Shown here in pieces: positions 1 to 10,082 of a stretch of DNA of 64,000 nt (its first letter is position 1; each line of letters opens with the position of its first letter). This stretch comes from Spodoptera frugiperda. Taxonomy: Eukaryota; Arthropoda; Insecta; Lepidoptera; Noctuidae. Position numbers and translations under genes: made by a program. The DNA is taken from positions 5,150,001-5,214,000 of the forward strand of contig NC_064229.1 in NCBI RefSeq assembly GCF_023101765.2. The letters run 5' to 3'. Below the pieces are notes generated by a model. It had not been told where the DNA came from. It saw only the letters and a list, made by a program, of their open reading frames with translations, and did no database searches.

Positions 1-440
1 GTTATGCGGTTTCTCCTCTATTCATTTTGTCAAAATATAAGTCAGTAGATGACGCCTTAGTCAGGCATATACCTACCATCTCAGCGACATGTTGAAAAAA
101 GGCCAAATCAACAGTACCTGCTATTTACTATCAGGTGTGTACATTGTGTAGAGACCTTTGAAAGAAGATAATGTGATAGAGTTATATTAAAATTAGGCCA
201 TTTGGCCTATCTAAATGAGAGGCAGGTGGATGACAATATATGTGCATGTATTTTCTTAGTAGCCCACTAAGAAAAGTGCCCATAGGCTCTATAGACTTTA
301 TAGGTTTCTATTATGATACATTTGTTGGTTGTAGCAAGCCAATAGCATAACTGTAACTTAGGACTTTGATTACACAAAAATTAACGAGATAAGTACAATT
401 ATGTTAGGATACAATATAACCAATTATTCTTTTCTTCCAG
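1..440 (+). other. Intron sequence upstream of the semaphorin PSI exon
   Basis: AT-rich noncoding DNA ending in a pyrimidine tract and ttccag at 435-440, the acceptor of the first exon in the window. No repeat or gene recognised within it. Confidence 0.7.
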
Positions 441-651
441 ATGTCAATCTACGTAGGCGGTAAATCAGGCATATACCGTATAGTAGGGGCCCGGTGCGGG
501 CGCTACTCGAGCCGGTCTGGCTGCGTCCTGGCCGGGGACCCGCACTGCGGCTGGGACGACGCGCGCGAGCTCTGCGTCCACGCCGCGGGTCGGGCCGCCG
601 ACCCCGCCTTCAAGCAGGACACTAGCGCCTGTCCCGCTATTGATGCCCCAG
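441..651 (+). CDS. Sema5c: Semaphorin exon 1 of window: PSI domain
   Basis: Acceptor ttccag at 440 and donor G|GTTCGT at 651/652. The exon encodes a cysteine-rich PSI module (plexin-semaphorin-integrin), with the family hallmark AGDPHCGWD near residue 31 and cysteines spaced as in semaphorins that follow the seven-blade sema domain. It ends in phase 1. It is strongly GC-rich against its introns. Confidence 0.92.
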
Positions 652-3600
652 GTTCGTTGGTTCAACGTTTATAATACTGTTATGATGTCTATAGTGTTAG
701 GTAACACTACCTGCTTTTCATCCTTGCAATCTTAAACCCAGTATATGGCATTGCCATAGGACTCACCCCCTATTACATGGGACTCATAACACAAATGGTG
801 AAAAGTGGGTGTACATTGTATAAGGGCATTACGTGTCGTAATGTGCACCTCTGTCTACCCCTTCGGGGATAAAAGGCGTGATGTTGCATTGCAATCTAAA
901 ACAATTGAACATATAAGGACGTGTTTTGTCTATTCCCTTTAGTATGTTATCGATATCCCCGAGAAACGATATACGAGTATGTTACCCTTTAATGGTAAGA
1001 AATCGTTCATAGTACAAAATAACTCATATATGAGTATTCAGTTTATTATCTATCATTACGGTAAATAGGATATATGTAGGATAGGTGTAGAATGCCCTTC
1101 TAGGGCCCTATTCGACAGGCCTATCACCAGTATTAACTAGACGGATATTGGTTCATGACGCTGTTGATCTTTCATTTGAAAGTTGAACCTCTTTTTGTTT
1201 AATTTGACTTGTGAAAAGACTTACGTATGTACAGGTATCGTTCAAATTCTTAATACGTTAAACATTAATTTTCAATTCCCCAGTGGACGGAGGTTGGTCG
1301 AGCTGGTCGGAGTGGGAGCCCTGCATGCAGGACGGGACGTCGGTGTCCATGTACTCGGACAACAAGCCCGACATGTGCCAGTGTCGCACCAGGAGATGTG
1401 ACAACCCTAGGCCGGCCTATGGCGGACAACCCTGTGATGGTACGTAGACACGAGTATTTATTTCATTAAAAGACTTATATATACCACGACATACTAAGAT
1501 GGTTTTACATAAATAACGTATTGTCTTCATAGTCACAAAATATAGATTTAGAATTAAATATCTCGTTGTTTAAAGTTTTTAATGTGTTGTTCGTTGTATG
1601 ACTATTATGTAATATGAATTTGTCAGAAGCTAAACAAATAACATGTACCATCTTTAAATGTACCTTTAGTTGTGAATTACGAATCAGCATATCAATCTTC
1701 ATTCTTATTATCACATGGATATAAACTTAATTATTCAGGCTTTGGGTCCTCGTATGCCTTCCAAAGGTCTGGGACCCTGTGTCCCGTGAATGGAAGTAAA
1801 CACTGATACATCACAACAACAGAACATACATAATGTGGTTTTATAATAACGTGTATCCCCCGTCCCCCAGGCGCCAGTATCTCGGTGACGAACTGCACGG
1901 TGCACGGCGGGTGGTCGAGTTGGTCGGGGTGGTCCAAGTGCTCGGCGTCGTGCGGCATCGCCATCAAGTCGCGGCGCCGCACCTGCACCTCGCCCGAACC
2001 CAAGTTCGGCGGCCGGGTCTGTGTCGGACTCGATATCGATGATGTCTACTGCAACCTGCCGCCTTGTCCCGGTTAGTATTGAGATAAACTACTATTATTT
2101 TAGTTAAGTTATAGTGTGGCAGGATAGATGTACGATTGAACAATAATAATTAGATAGGAAAGTATACTATGTTGAAATATTTTGTAAATTAATCCCCCTG
2201 TAGATCATTGAAAGCAATTAAGATTAATTCCTGGCCCGTCTAAACCGCAATATCTTACATACACGTAACATAAGTCTTTTGATCACAAAGAGCGAAGCAG
2301 AATTGCATAATACCTTCCTAATCCCCAAATTCCTAACGCCCAAAAGGCCAGCAACGAACTTGTAATTAACTCTTCTGGTGTCACTCTATCAAGTGAGAAG
2401 AAAACTCGTTTCCGGTCTATCTCATAACAAAAATACTATGTGAATGTGTACTTAACATAGACTAACTTTTATATGTAGCAGGCTCCTGTAACATATTACC
2501 AAAAAATAAACTTTATCTCATCTTCATTTTCAGACCCAAACCTCGCAGCAGTGGATGGTGGGTGGTCAGACTGGGGTCCTTGGTCCACTTGTACAGCATC
2601 GGGAGGTCCTGGTTGCGGCCCTTCGGGAGGGTGGAAGGAGAGGCACCGGGAGTGTAACAACCCGGTACCTAAGAACGGAGGGGCCGAGTGTGAGGGACTT
2701 AGTACTGAGAGACAGGCCTGTGATATGGCGCCTTGTGAGGTCAGGAAGGCTACGGCGTGGACACCTTGGGTGCAGATACCTGGTATGTAGCCAAACATAA
2801 TCTTATAATGTATGTCTTTACTGAGGAAATTTATAAAGAGAGAGTATATTGTGAGAACGACACATAAATGTTTAATAATAAAATTAAAGTTATTTTGACA
2901 GCTTTACCGACCAAAATTCATAATAATATATTGTTATTTACAGGCAACGGATCAGACGGAAGTTATACAGAAAAAAGATTTAAGTTCCAATGCAGAGCTC
3001 CATCCCCTGAGCAACTGAAGGTATGTAATGTAACAGCAATTTTCTTAGCAAAATCCACATTACAATACTTTTATTTAAAACTTTACACTAACAACAGTTG
3101 CAACCATTTCGTACAAGACTTGCCATCGAAAGTATTACGGTAGTTAAAATATCATTCATCAACCATGATAGTCACTAACTGCCATACTCAGTCCTTTAAT
3201 GGTTAATTAAACTCTTCCTTAGTAATAATTTGGTTTAGAAAACAATTGCTAAGGACTTAGGGTTAAGTAACCATTAAATGACTCTGAATGCGCAGTAAAA
3301 GTAACGTACTAACTTTAAAAGATCATTTATTAATTAATCCTAATATTCACTACAATCCATTTTTCTTTCATCAGCTCTCAATGGTCCGCGAAGACGAACG
3401 CTACTGTAACTCCCGCGGCCGCTGCAGCAGTGAGCCAATATCTGACAATGACGTCGGCTGGGAGGCCTGGGGCGCGTGGGGGCCCTGCTCCGTCTCCTGT
3501 GGAGGGGGACTCCAGAGGAGGACGCGGAGGTGTCTCAAACACGGACAGTGTCATGGACCTAGTGAGATGTTGCAGGCTTGTAACAAGTTGGCTTGTACTG

Positions 3601-6600
3601 GTTAGTACCTTTTGATTGTTATTGATAAATATGTTTCAAGATTTGGAATAGGTATAGTTCATATAGCAAATTGCTTTTTGATTCTCGAAGTATTGGTCAG
3701 AGGTGCATAATATGTGTACTATGTAATATTCACTTTTCATGTCCTAAGTTACAGATTCTAAGCCTATTGCCATAATCTGGGTATATTCTTATTATCAAGA
3801 ATATTAATTTTACTTTATGATATTAGCCGTTTTATTCACATCGATTTTGAAGCTAGGTGTGATATTTATGTAATTGTAAACCTACCTATAACGAAGCAAA
3901 ACATCTTAGCGTAAGTCACTTTAAATAAATATTTCCCAGTGCTAACCCTCCTGACATTGTTACCAGGAGAATGGTCGTGTTGGAGTGAGTGGAGCGAGTG
4001 CCGCGGCGAGTGCTCTGGGTCGGGCAGCGTGGCGGGGCACAGCACCCGCTCCCGGGCCTGCGTGTCGCCGGGGGGCTGCGCAGGGCATAGCGACGAGTGG
4101 GCCGCGCTCGAACGACGCGTCTGTGTCAAGAACTGCGCAGGTACACCATCATTTTCAGATACAGCCCATTTTAATACCCTACCTACCTGCTGTTATCCTT
4201 ATAAGAAATAGAATTGTGACATAAAGATTTATACAAAATGTATTATTGAAACTGGCCAATAATCACTATAACAGTTGCTAGTACTGATCTAGTATGAAAG
4301 TTAAATTATTGATGTGTTACGGACGACTTTGGTAATGTCCATTACATTAGCATTACTATGGTAATACACCACAAAACATCATTCGAAATCATTTCTTCCA
4401 TTCAAAGTCTTGCATAACTTTTATTTACAATTTATTTCCGTAAAAGATGTATTTTCTTTAGTTTGACGTTACTTTTTTAAATTTCTAACAACTGAGACCG
4501 ACTTAAGCCAGTCACACTTTCCGGATAGAATTGTCAAGACTAACATTTTATCATTTCTGTAGGCTCAGAAGCGGGTTGGGGTGAATGGGGTCCTTGGGGA
4601 GACTGTGTGGGCGGGGAGCGGATCAGGAAGCGAGCGTGTCTGGCCGGGGCCTGTCTCGGGGCACAGCTGCAGGTCGCCAGGTGTGCTGATGATGGACAGG
4701 ATATTGACAGTGACCAGGATATTGATAATGGTATGTAATTCTTCGTTTTTATTTGTTTTGGAAGAGATATTACAGCTATGATTTTATTGTAACTTTCGTG
4801 AGACATACTAAATTAATTATTATGTTATCGGCTTACTCACGTATCGTTTTGACGAGGAACTCGACTAGTTTCAAGCCATGCTAGTTGTTAGTAGCAGTGC
4901 GACAATCGCCGCGTCGTGTGTTGCGTAATGCTGCTCATGAATATGAGCCTCTAGCATGGCTTGAAACTAGTCGAGTTCCTCGTCAAAACGATACGTGAGT
5001 AAGCCGATAACATAATAATTAAGATATTACAGCTATTTGTGTTTTAGGTAAAACACAATGCACCAAAAAATTTAATGATTTCCTGATATATTCTGTCTAC
5101 TGTTGTAACGAATAAAAATAACAGTTTGTATAATCAGTGCCTTTAGCAAATATAATTTAATTTTGTATTTAAATCTATAGAATATTTCAAGTCACTCAAG
5201 TTTTGTTTTGAGTTCGTTTTAATAATTAAATATGTGTATTTTACACAAATTATAGTAATACGATGTTAATGTGTTTGCCATTAAAATGTTCCATGAACAT
5301 TCCATTACCTAACCAAAATAATTTTCTTTACCAGAACTATACGCGATGCCAGCTTACAGCCAAAACGTAGAGATGGCGTCCTTCGTCACAATGGGCAACA
5401 ACGAGACTCTCAGTATAGGCAGCATCATAGGCTGCGTCGTCGGAGCCTTTGCCATGGGTGAGTTTTAATTTACAACGTAGTTCTACCGCGTGAACATAGG
5501 TGGCGCTGTACTAAACTACATGGCGGTCAATGCTTTAAATATTTTTTTTATGGTTTATTTTTAGAATTTTTGTGTAATTATTGTTGTTAATGAGTAGATT
5601 AGGCAGTATTCTATATTTATTAAAAACATATTTGGTATTTTTTTGTGTTTTTATAGGTTTTTTAATAGGAAGTTCTAGATCGCGCTTGTAAAGTTTTCAT
5701 CAAAGTTAGTACACTCGTATAATTTCGTGCGGTGTTGTTGTGTCTATTGAAAGGAGAGACGGTTAGCACTCCCCTTGACAAGGATGGAACACACAAAATT
5801 GGTTAAGGCACAACTTGACCACATTTTTTTAATACTTTTTGTTATTTATTTTCATATTTTTAATTGTTATTTTTTATATTTACTATTTTTTTTTCAATAA
5901 TAGGATTTATTGGTATAGTAATAATGATAGTTGATAAGATTTTTTGATAGTGATATTTTTTGGGAATATAGGTTTAAAAATATAACATAACATCACGCTT
6001 TTATTCTCATTTTGTGAAGGGGTAGGCAGAGGTCCACTTAAAGTGTAACGTGAACTTTTCGTCAGTTGTAATTACGAGTTCTATATAATGATTATACATA
6101 TAGTTACTATTAATATACATTGGGCACAATTTTGTAAAGCTGAAGTTTGTTTGAACTCCCTAATCTCCAGAATTACAGTTTAGAATCGAATAATTATTAT
6201 TTTTGTCAGATAGTCCACTAACTTATCGAGGAAGGCTTGTAAGTCATAAAACATTTCGCTATAATCAATCGGACCTGAGCACTGGACAAATGCTTGAGTA
6301 CCTAGCTACTTATTTTTTTTTTTATATCTCGCTACGATCAATCGGACCCGAGCACTGGTCGAGTACTTGAGTAGATAGTTATTTATATGAATTTCTTTGT
6401 ACCCTAGGTTGCCTAGTCTGCCTAGCGGGTGTGATATTCTGCCAACGGCGCGGCACTAGAATGCCGTGGAACAAGCAACACCGCGTGCCTTCCAGCCCGC
6501 ACTACATCACCGCCAAACAGAACAGTTACGTCACTGTGCCGCTCAAAGAAGTTGTAAGTTGTTTATTTATTTATTTATCATATCAACAACCTATAAATGC

Positions 6601-7128
6601 GGTACTGCTGACCAAAATGTAGTTAGTTAAAGCCCGTAAACGAACAGACGGATCTCCTGATGGTAAGCAATCGCCGCCGAGTTACAAGCGTGTTGCTTGT
6701 TTTTGGGGGTTAGGAATTGAAAGGTTGTTGGGGAATCGGGGGTTGGGAATATTGGGAAGGGGTTAATTCACTCACACAACGAAACACAACGCAAGCGTTG
6801 TTTCACGTCAGTTTTCTGTGAGACCGTGGTATTACTCCGGTCGAGTAGTTTTATTTTATATTCTTTTCTAACATCATACTTTCATCCACAGCCGCGAAAA
6901 GCGAAACGCCAACCATCGTTCACGGGGATCGGCAGTACTAGTGGTCTTCTTTTATCGAAAAGCAACAATATATCGAACGCGAACAACCACAACACAGCGG
7001 CAACGACTCCCAAACTCTACCCGAAAGCTATCGCGAACGAGTACGATTCTCTCGGCACATTGCGAAGGCATTCTAACCAACCGAACAACAAAAACAACTT
7101 AGATATTGAAGAAGACAAGTTTTATTGA
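441..7128 (+). CDS. Sema5c: Class-5 semaphorin (Sema-5c/SEMA5-like), 3' eleven coding exons, partial gene
   Basis: Exons read as join(441..651, 1284..1439, 1871..2071, 2534..2782, 2944..3020, 3375..3600, 3967..4140, 4563..4730, 5335..5457, 6408..6553, 6892..7128). All junctions are GT-AG and one frame stays open to the stop at 7126-7128. Domain order is PSI, three TSRs, a cysteine-poor TSR-like module, three more TSRs, a transmembrane helix and a cytoplasmic tail of roughly 125 residues. Among semaphorins this PSI plus seven-module plus membrane layout is specific to class 5, a cell-surface axon-guidance and adhesion ligand with plexin-type receptors in vertebrates. Insects usually carry one such gene, Sema-5c in Drosophila, which is why I use that symbol. 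The sema domain and start codon lie upstream of the window. Exons are much richer in GC than the introns. The gene is convergent with the glycosyltransferase at 16968-19629. Confident of class, less so of strict orthology. Confidence 0.93.
728..905 (+). repeat. SINE-B body and tail fragment in semaphorin intron
   Basis: Matches the body of the SINE-B copy at 28710-28990: a 'ccagtatatggca' segment, a 'cccctattac' segment, a 'cattacgtg' segment, and the end 'cttcggggataaaaggcg'. The tRNA-like head is missing, so it is a 5'-truncated copy. Confidence 0.75.
1284..1439 (+). CDS. Sema5c: Semaphorin exon 2: first thrombospondin type-1 repeat
   Basis: Acceptor ccccag|TG and donor G|GTACGT. It encodes DGGWSSWSEWEPC followed by a cysteine-spaced core ending GGQPC. 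The three tryptophans (W-x2-W-x2-W) and paired cysteines are the TSR layered core. The exon has phase 1 at both ends, 156 nt, so it is a removable module. Confidence 0.92.
1871..2071 (+). CDS. Sema5c: Semaphorin exon 3: second thrombospondin type-1 repeat
   Basis: Acceptor cccccag|GC and donor G|GTTAGT; 201 nt, phase 1-1. It encodes HGGWSSWSGWSKCSASCG and then a basic RRRTC stretch and CNLPPC. It has the full WSxWSxWSxCSxxCG motif, with tryptophans suitable for C-mannosylation and a CSASCG context. This is the most canonical TSR in the array. Confidence 0.95.
2534..2782 (+). CDS. Sema5c: Semaphorin exon 4: third TSR and start of the cysteine-poor module
   Basis: Acceptor ttttcag|AC and donor G|GTATGT; 249 nt, phase 1-1. 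The first two thirds encode a TSR (GGWSDWGPWSTC through CDMAPC) with an extra Gly/Cys insertion in the CSxTCG loop. The end begins the next module with TAWTPW, which has no following CSxxCG. Confidence 0.92.
2944..3020 (+). CDS. Sema5c: Semaphorin exon 5: cysteine-poor TSR-like module, first part
   Basis: Acceptor ttacag|GC and donor AAG|GTATGT; 77 nt, entering in phase 1 and leaving in phase 0. It encodes NGSDGSYTEKRFKFQCRAPS and a few more residues. From memory, vertebrate SEMA5 proteins carry a comparable cysteine-poor stretch at this place in the TSR array, so it looks ancestral and not degenerate. Confidence 0.85.
3179..3295. mobile_element. TWA-flanked miniature inverted-repeat element (Harbinger-type), copy 1
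   Basis: The left end ctgccatactcagtc and right end gactctgaatgcgcag form an inverted repeat continuing through 'tttaatggtta'. The element is flanked by TAA at 3176-3178 and 3296-3298. A sister copy lies at 40138-40256. A 3 bp TWA duplication is typical of PIF/Harbinger elements. It sits in the intron between semaphorin exons 5 and 6. Confidence 0.7.
3375..3600 (+). CDS. Sema5c: Semaphorin exon 6: end of cysteine-poor module plus TSR
   Basis: Acceptor catcag|CT and donor G|GTTAGT; 226 nt, phase 0 in and phase 1 out. It begins with REDERYCNSRGRC, closing the previous module. It continues with GWEAWGAWGPCSVSCGGG, a perfect TSR motif, and ends CNKLAC. The start of this exon was fixed by continuity of frame with exon 5. 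Confidence 0.93.
3967..4140 (+). CDS. Sema5c: Semaphorin exon 7: thrombospondin type-1 repeat
   Basis: Acceptor taccag|GA and donor G|GTACAC; 174 nt, phase 1-1. It encodes GEWSCWSEWSECRGECSGSG and then SRACVSPGGC and RRVCVKNC. This TSR carries an additional cysteine between the tryptophans (WSCWSEW). The donor +4/+5 is weak (GTACAC). Confidence 0.9.
4563..4730 (+). CDS. Sema5c: Semaphorin exon 8: last thrombospondin type-1 repeat and acidic linker
   Basis: Acceptor tctgtag|GC and donor G|GTATGT; 168 nt, phase 1-1. It encodes GWGEWGPWGDC, RKRACLAGAC and then an Asp-rich linker with a duplicated DQDID motif before the juxtamembrane region. Confidence 0.9.
4765..5036. mobile_element. Foldback element with 72 bp perfect arms, flanked by a 15 bp direct repeat
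   Basis: Positions 4813-4884 and 4951-5022 are exact reverse complements, separated by a 66 bp loop. 'agatattacagctat' stands at 4765-4779 and again at 5022-5036 and may be a target-site duplication; its first base overlaps the last base of the right arm. A rearranged relative lies at 27605-27700. The element sits in the intron between semaphorin exons 8 and 9. Confidence 0.85.
5335..5457 (+). CDS. Sema5c: Semaphorin exon 9: juxtamembrane region and first half of the membrane helix
   Basis: Acceptor taccag|AA and donor G|GTGAGT; 123 nt, phase 1-1. It encodes a short extracellular stalk and then SIIGCVVGAFAMG, the start of the hydrophobic segment completed by the next exon. The exon is too short and too hydrophobic at its end to be found by length, but its frame and splice sites fit both neighbours. 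Confidence 0.88.
5991..6050 (-). repeat. SINE-B tail fragment, minus strand
   Basis: 'catcacgcttttattctc' followed by 'aaggggtaggcagaggtcca' is the reverse complement of the SINE-B 3' part (compare 45222-45270). Confidence 0.6.
6254..6395. repeat. Diverged two-copy tandem duplication of about 72 bp in semaphorin intron
   Basis: The segment beginning 'tcgctataatcaatcggacc' (about 6256) recurs as 'tcgctacgatcaatcggacc' (about 6328), followed in both by 'gagcactgg', an 'gagta' motif and a 'ttattta' run. Confidence 0.7.
6408..6553 (+). CDS. Sema5c: Semaphorin exon 10: second half of membrane helix and proximal tail
   Basis: Acceptor accctag|GT and donor GTT|GTAAGT; 146 nt, phase 1 in and 0 out. 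It encodes CLVCLAGVIFC and then QRRGTRMPWNKQHR, so the helix ends at a basic stop-transfer sequence. This gives a type I membrane protein with its tail inside. A proline/serine-rich and tyrosine-containing segment follows. Confidence 0.9.
6633..6846 (+). repeat. Rep-R repeat copy in semaphorin intron
   Basis: Segments 'gtaaacgaacagacggatc', 'gatggtaagcaatcgccgcc', 'tgttggggaatcgggg' and 'gcgttgtttcacgtcagttt' appear in the same order as in the fuller copy at 40735-41040. The family has no terminal inverted repeat that I can see. Confidence 0.75.
6892..7128 (+). CDS. Sema5c: Semaphorin exon 11: terminal coding exon, cytoplasmic tail
   Basis: Acceptor tccacag|CC; 237 nt, phase 0. It starts PRKAKRQPSFTGIGS, runs through an Asn/Ser-rich low-complexity stretch, then PKLYPKAIANEYDSLGTLRR, and ends EEDKFY before TGA at 7126-7128. 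The conserved-looking NEYDSLGTLRR motif is the best candidate for a functional tail element. The upstream ATG at 6826 is intronic and not used. Confidence 0.9.
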   Translation, partial: PRKAKRQPSFTGIGSTSGLLLSKSNNISNANNHNTAATTPKLYPKAIANEYDSLGTLRRHSNQPNNKNNLDIEEDKFY

Positions 7129-7675
7129 AGAATGGTGTGAATATTTAACTTTAGTGTCCAAGTAATAGAGCCTATTTTTCGTTGATGAAGAAGAGTTTAG
7201 TTGAAAAACATCCACCAAGGAATTTCAACTTTAATGTGAAGGGAACAGAGTTTATTTTTCAATGCTGTCGACTTTTGTTCATCGATGAAGCTTTACTGTC
7301 ATTTTTCTGCATGGAAGAAGACGTTCATTGAAAAAAAACCGTCAGAGTATTGAAATTTCAACTTAAACGTTTCGATTTCAGAGTTCATTTTACAATGATG
7401 TCGATTATTATTCATCGATGAATGCTTATTAGAGCTACTTGTACGTGTGATACAGTAATTTCAACTTAAACTTTCAAGAAACAAAGCTCATTTTACAATG
7501 ACGCATCAGTATCATGCATGACTAGATAAGACAAGGAGATTTGAACTATTTATTGATGTTAATAAGGTTGGATTTACCTTGTTAATTAATTCGAAGAGGC
7601 TGGTGTTAGTGCGGTTGTGTTTATAGCCTGTGATAGTATAAAGAGTGTTTGAAATAAAGTACGGACAAGAAAAAA
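7129..7675 (+). other. Semaphorin 3' UTR with a degenerate four-copy repeat
   Basis: Untranslated region from the stop to an A-rich tract near 7670. It contains four diverged copies of a 65-80 nt segment starting about 7142, 7221, 7354 and 7457. Each has an 'atttcaactt'-like start and 'cattttacaatg' or 'tttatttttcaatg', and the first three have a 'catcgatgaa'-like end. Confidence 0.6.
7653..7658 (+). terminator. Probable poly(A) signal of the semaphorin gene
   Basis: AATAAA, 525 nt after the stop codon and about 12 nt before an A-run. A second AATAAA-like site lies near 7758, so the true cleavage site is inferred. Confidence 0.5.
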
Positions 7676-7759
7676 AAACTATTTTTTAAACAAATGGTGA
7701 CTATTGTGGTTCTTGTTAAGTGTATTATAAAGAGTGTTTAATGAACTGCCAATAGTATA

Positions 7760-8365
7760 ATAAACATAATTATGCTGATATTTTTTTGACATTTACTTGC
7801 GTATGCGCAAGTATAATGACCGGAGTGTTGATGAAAACACGTCAAGTTATTTCAAAAATGTTCAAATTTTATTGTATTTTTTTTTTATATTTGATATATT
7901 GGGGTATTTCTATGTGTCTACAGAATAGTGTACCTATTTCATTATATACCTATATATTGCCCAAACTGTAGTTCCTTGCCGATTGTACGGAATCTCTTGA
8001 AGAAAAAATAGTTTTCAGTGATTATAAAGTTATTCCTATACTGTAAGGCGTGTATTGGATCCCTCCAAAATATTTTATAATTATTGTTCATAGAAAATGA
8101 ATTAATTGTTCTTTGATCATATAGTTTCATGTTAAAACAATAATTTGTATTATACATATATTTTTTTTTGTGATATCTATAATTTCGTTGCAACTGACAT
8201 TTGAAAATGTTGCCAGAATGTTTAATGAATTTGAATTTTGCATTTTATTGTTATATTTTCTATATTTTATATTAAAGTATCGTATTTTATTCAATGCCTT
8301 TGACAAACTGTTAAAAATGTTGAACGTTTTTGACAAGACTCATGTATGAGTGTGTATTGAATGAC
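7760..8365. other. AT-rich intergenic DNA
   Basis: No gene, tRNA or recognised repeat. The short open frames here are rich in Ile, Phe and Asn, as expected by chance in AT-rich DNA. Confidence 0.6.
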
Positions 8366-8367
8366 TA

Positions 8368-8438
8368 TTTAATCTGTGGTCTATATTTCCGCTGTTGTGA
8401 TTGGCTGGTAGCTATGTGACGTTTAGCCACAGATTAAA
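8368..8438. repeat. 71 bp element with 12 bp perfect inverted ends
   Basis: 'tttaatctgtgg' at 8368-8379 and its exact reverse complement at 8427-8438. Between them is a 'gtgattggctgg' motif like that in Rep-F. Confidence 0.6.
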
Positions 8439-8718
8439 AATGTATTTAAAAATAGAAGGCGATGCGATTATTTAATTTTGTAAAAAGAAATATTAGTTTA
8501 TTTAGTTATTTTTATTAAAATTTTAGGCCGTAGGTAATGAATCCAGTGCCATGCTACTAAAACATGTAAAAATAATTAAATCCCAGTATATTTTAGTTTT
8601 TAATAAGAGGAGTTTGTACGACAAAACAAAAGTATGTGCCATGTAAATAAGTAGGTAGTATTTTAATACAATTGTAAATAAAATGTAGTTTTTTAATTAA
8701 GAAAATTTTATATATTAA

Positions 8719-8877
8719 GGTGCTCCCACACAGCAGTTATATAACGTTATACAACATTGTGTAACATTTATAATAGCATGTAACATACTCTACAACCACT
8801 GTTAAAATTTGTTTAAACACAAATGTTATTGTTACACATTGTTGTATAACGTTATATAACCGCTGTGTGGGAGCACC
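8719..8877. mobile_element. TTAA-flanked miniature inverted-repeat element (piggyBac type)
   Basis: The left end ggtgctcccacacagc is matched by gctgtgtgggagcacc at the right, and complementarity continues for roughly 50 bp with few mismatches. TTAA flanks it exactly at 8715-8718 and 8878-8881. TTAA duplications are the hallmark of piggyBac transposition. The 159 bp element has no coding capacity. Confidence 0.85.
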
Positions 8878-8881
8878 TTAA

Positions 8882-9880
8882 AGCAGTACAAATAGAGGTG
8901 CCTTCACATACAATATTTTACATAGAAAAAGTATACAGATTGCATATTTACACTATATTTCAAATATAAAGCTATTTACTTCATAAAATAATTATATTTT
9001 TGTCACAGAGAAATGTGTAGGTAACGTAATTACTGGTTGTATAGGAAAAAGTATGTTATTGTATGAGCAGGAAAGATTAATTTACTTTGACAGTGACTAT
9101 TTCCTTTACAACTTGTTATGGTTGAAAATAATTTCGACAGTGAAAACGACTCATGTTGAGTCATTAGAAGTGTGGGTTATTATTTTATGTATGGAAATTT
9201 TATACTTTTTTATTTTACCTTTTTTAATGGTAGACTCTTATGCCTCGTTTACATTTATAATTTTGACTAGTGACTTGCTCAAGTCACTGGTATGAATTAT
9301 AAGTGCGAACGCGGCTTCATGATTGTGTGTATCAGATTTATTTCATTTTCATTCATGTTTGTTTGTTGCCAAGATATGAAGGAAATTTCAGAAATGTAAT
9401 CAAAATTAATGTGAGCAGTGTTCAGACAGATTTACTTGGTTTCAAATGTTGATATTTATTATTTACATTATACATTAAGTATAACTATTAAATACAGCAC
9501 ATAAAACGATCTACATACAAATAATTAAGAAGTCAAAATTGTCTTCAAAACTATTTATTCGAACACTAAAATTTGTAACAGCAACAAATACTAAGATTCT
9601 ATAAATTATTTTTTTTTTCAATAAGAAAATGACCAAGTAAAACTGCCAAGTAACACGCCTGATTTTAAACGGGGCACAATACGTGTATATTGTTTCACAT
9701 AGCACTAGGTATAAGTGTACCATGATTGATGTCTTCTGAAGGTCGAGACTGATGGGACCATAATATTCTATGACAGCGTTTCCCAAACATTCCACCATGT
9801 CCTAGTATTTTCTCTTTTTATATTATATTTTTGTGATTCCATTAGATTATTTATGTCATACGGTTTACTCATGTCACTAA
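8882..9880. other. AT-rich intergenic DNA with a short imperfect palindrome
   Basis: No supported gene. About 9254-9301 is an imperfect palindrome centred on 'gacttgctcaagtc'. An open frame of 80 codons at 9053-9295 overlaps it and has no recognisable similarity. Confidence 0.5.
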
Positions 9881-9884
9881 ATCT

Positions 9885-9930
9885 TTGTGTGCTAAGTAGC
9901 ATAACTTGAAACTAATCGAGTTATCTCCCC
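9885..9930. repeat. Degraded relative of the 4813-5022 foldback arm
   Basis: 'cttgaaactaatcgagtt' corresponds to 'cttgaaactagtcgagtt' of the foldback arm, with similar sequence on both sides. Confidence 0.4.
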
Positions 9931-10082
9931 AAACAGTAAAATATAAATCAGTAATTATAGATAAAAATAAAACTTTGATTTAGTGGTGAAATAAATTATT
10001 TAAAAGAATTTGATAAACTTTGGTATCTTGGTAACGATTGAATATTTCGAAAATATAGCGGTAATATTGTTATTTTTTCAAA

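Noticed and set aside
9053..9295. 80-codon hydrophobic frame
   Set aside because: Composition as expected from AT-rich DNA, no splice sites or similarity, and it overlaps an imperfect palindrome.
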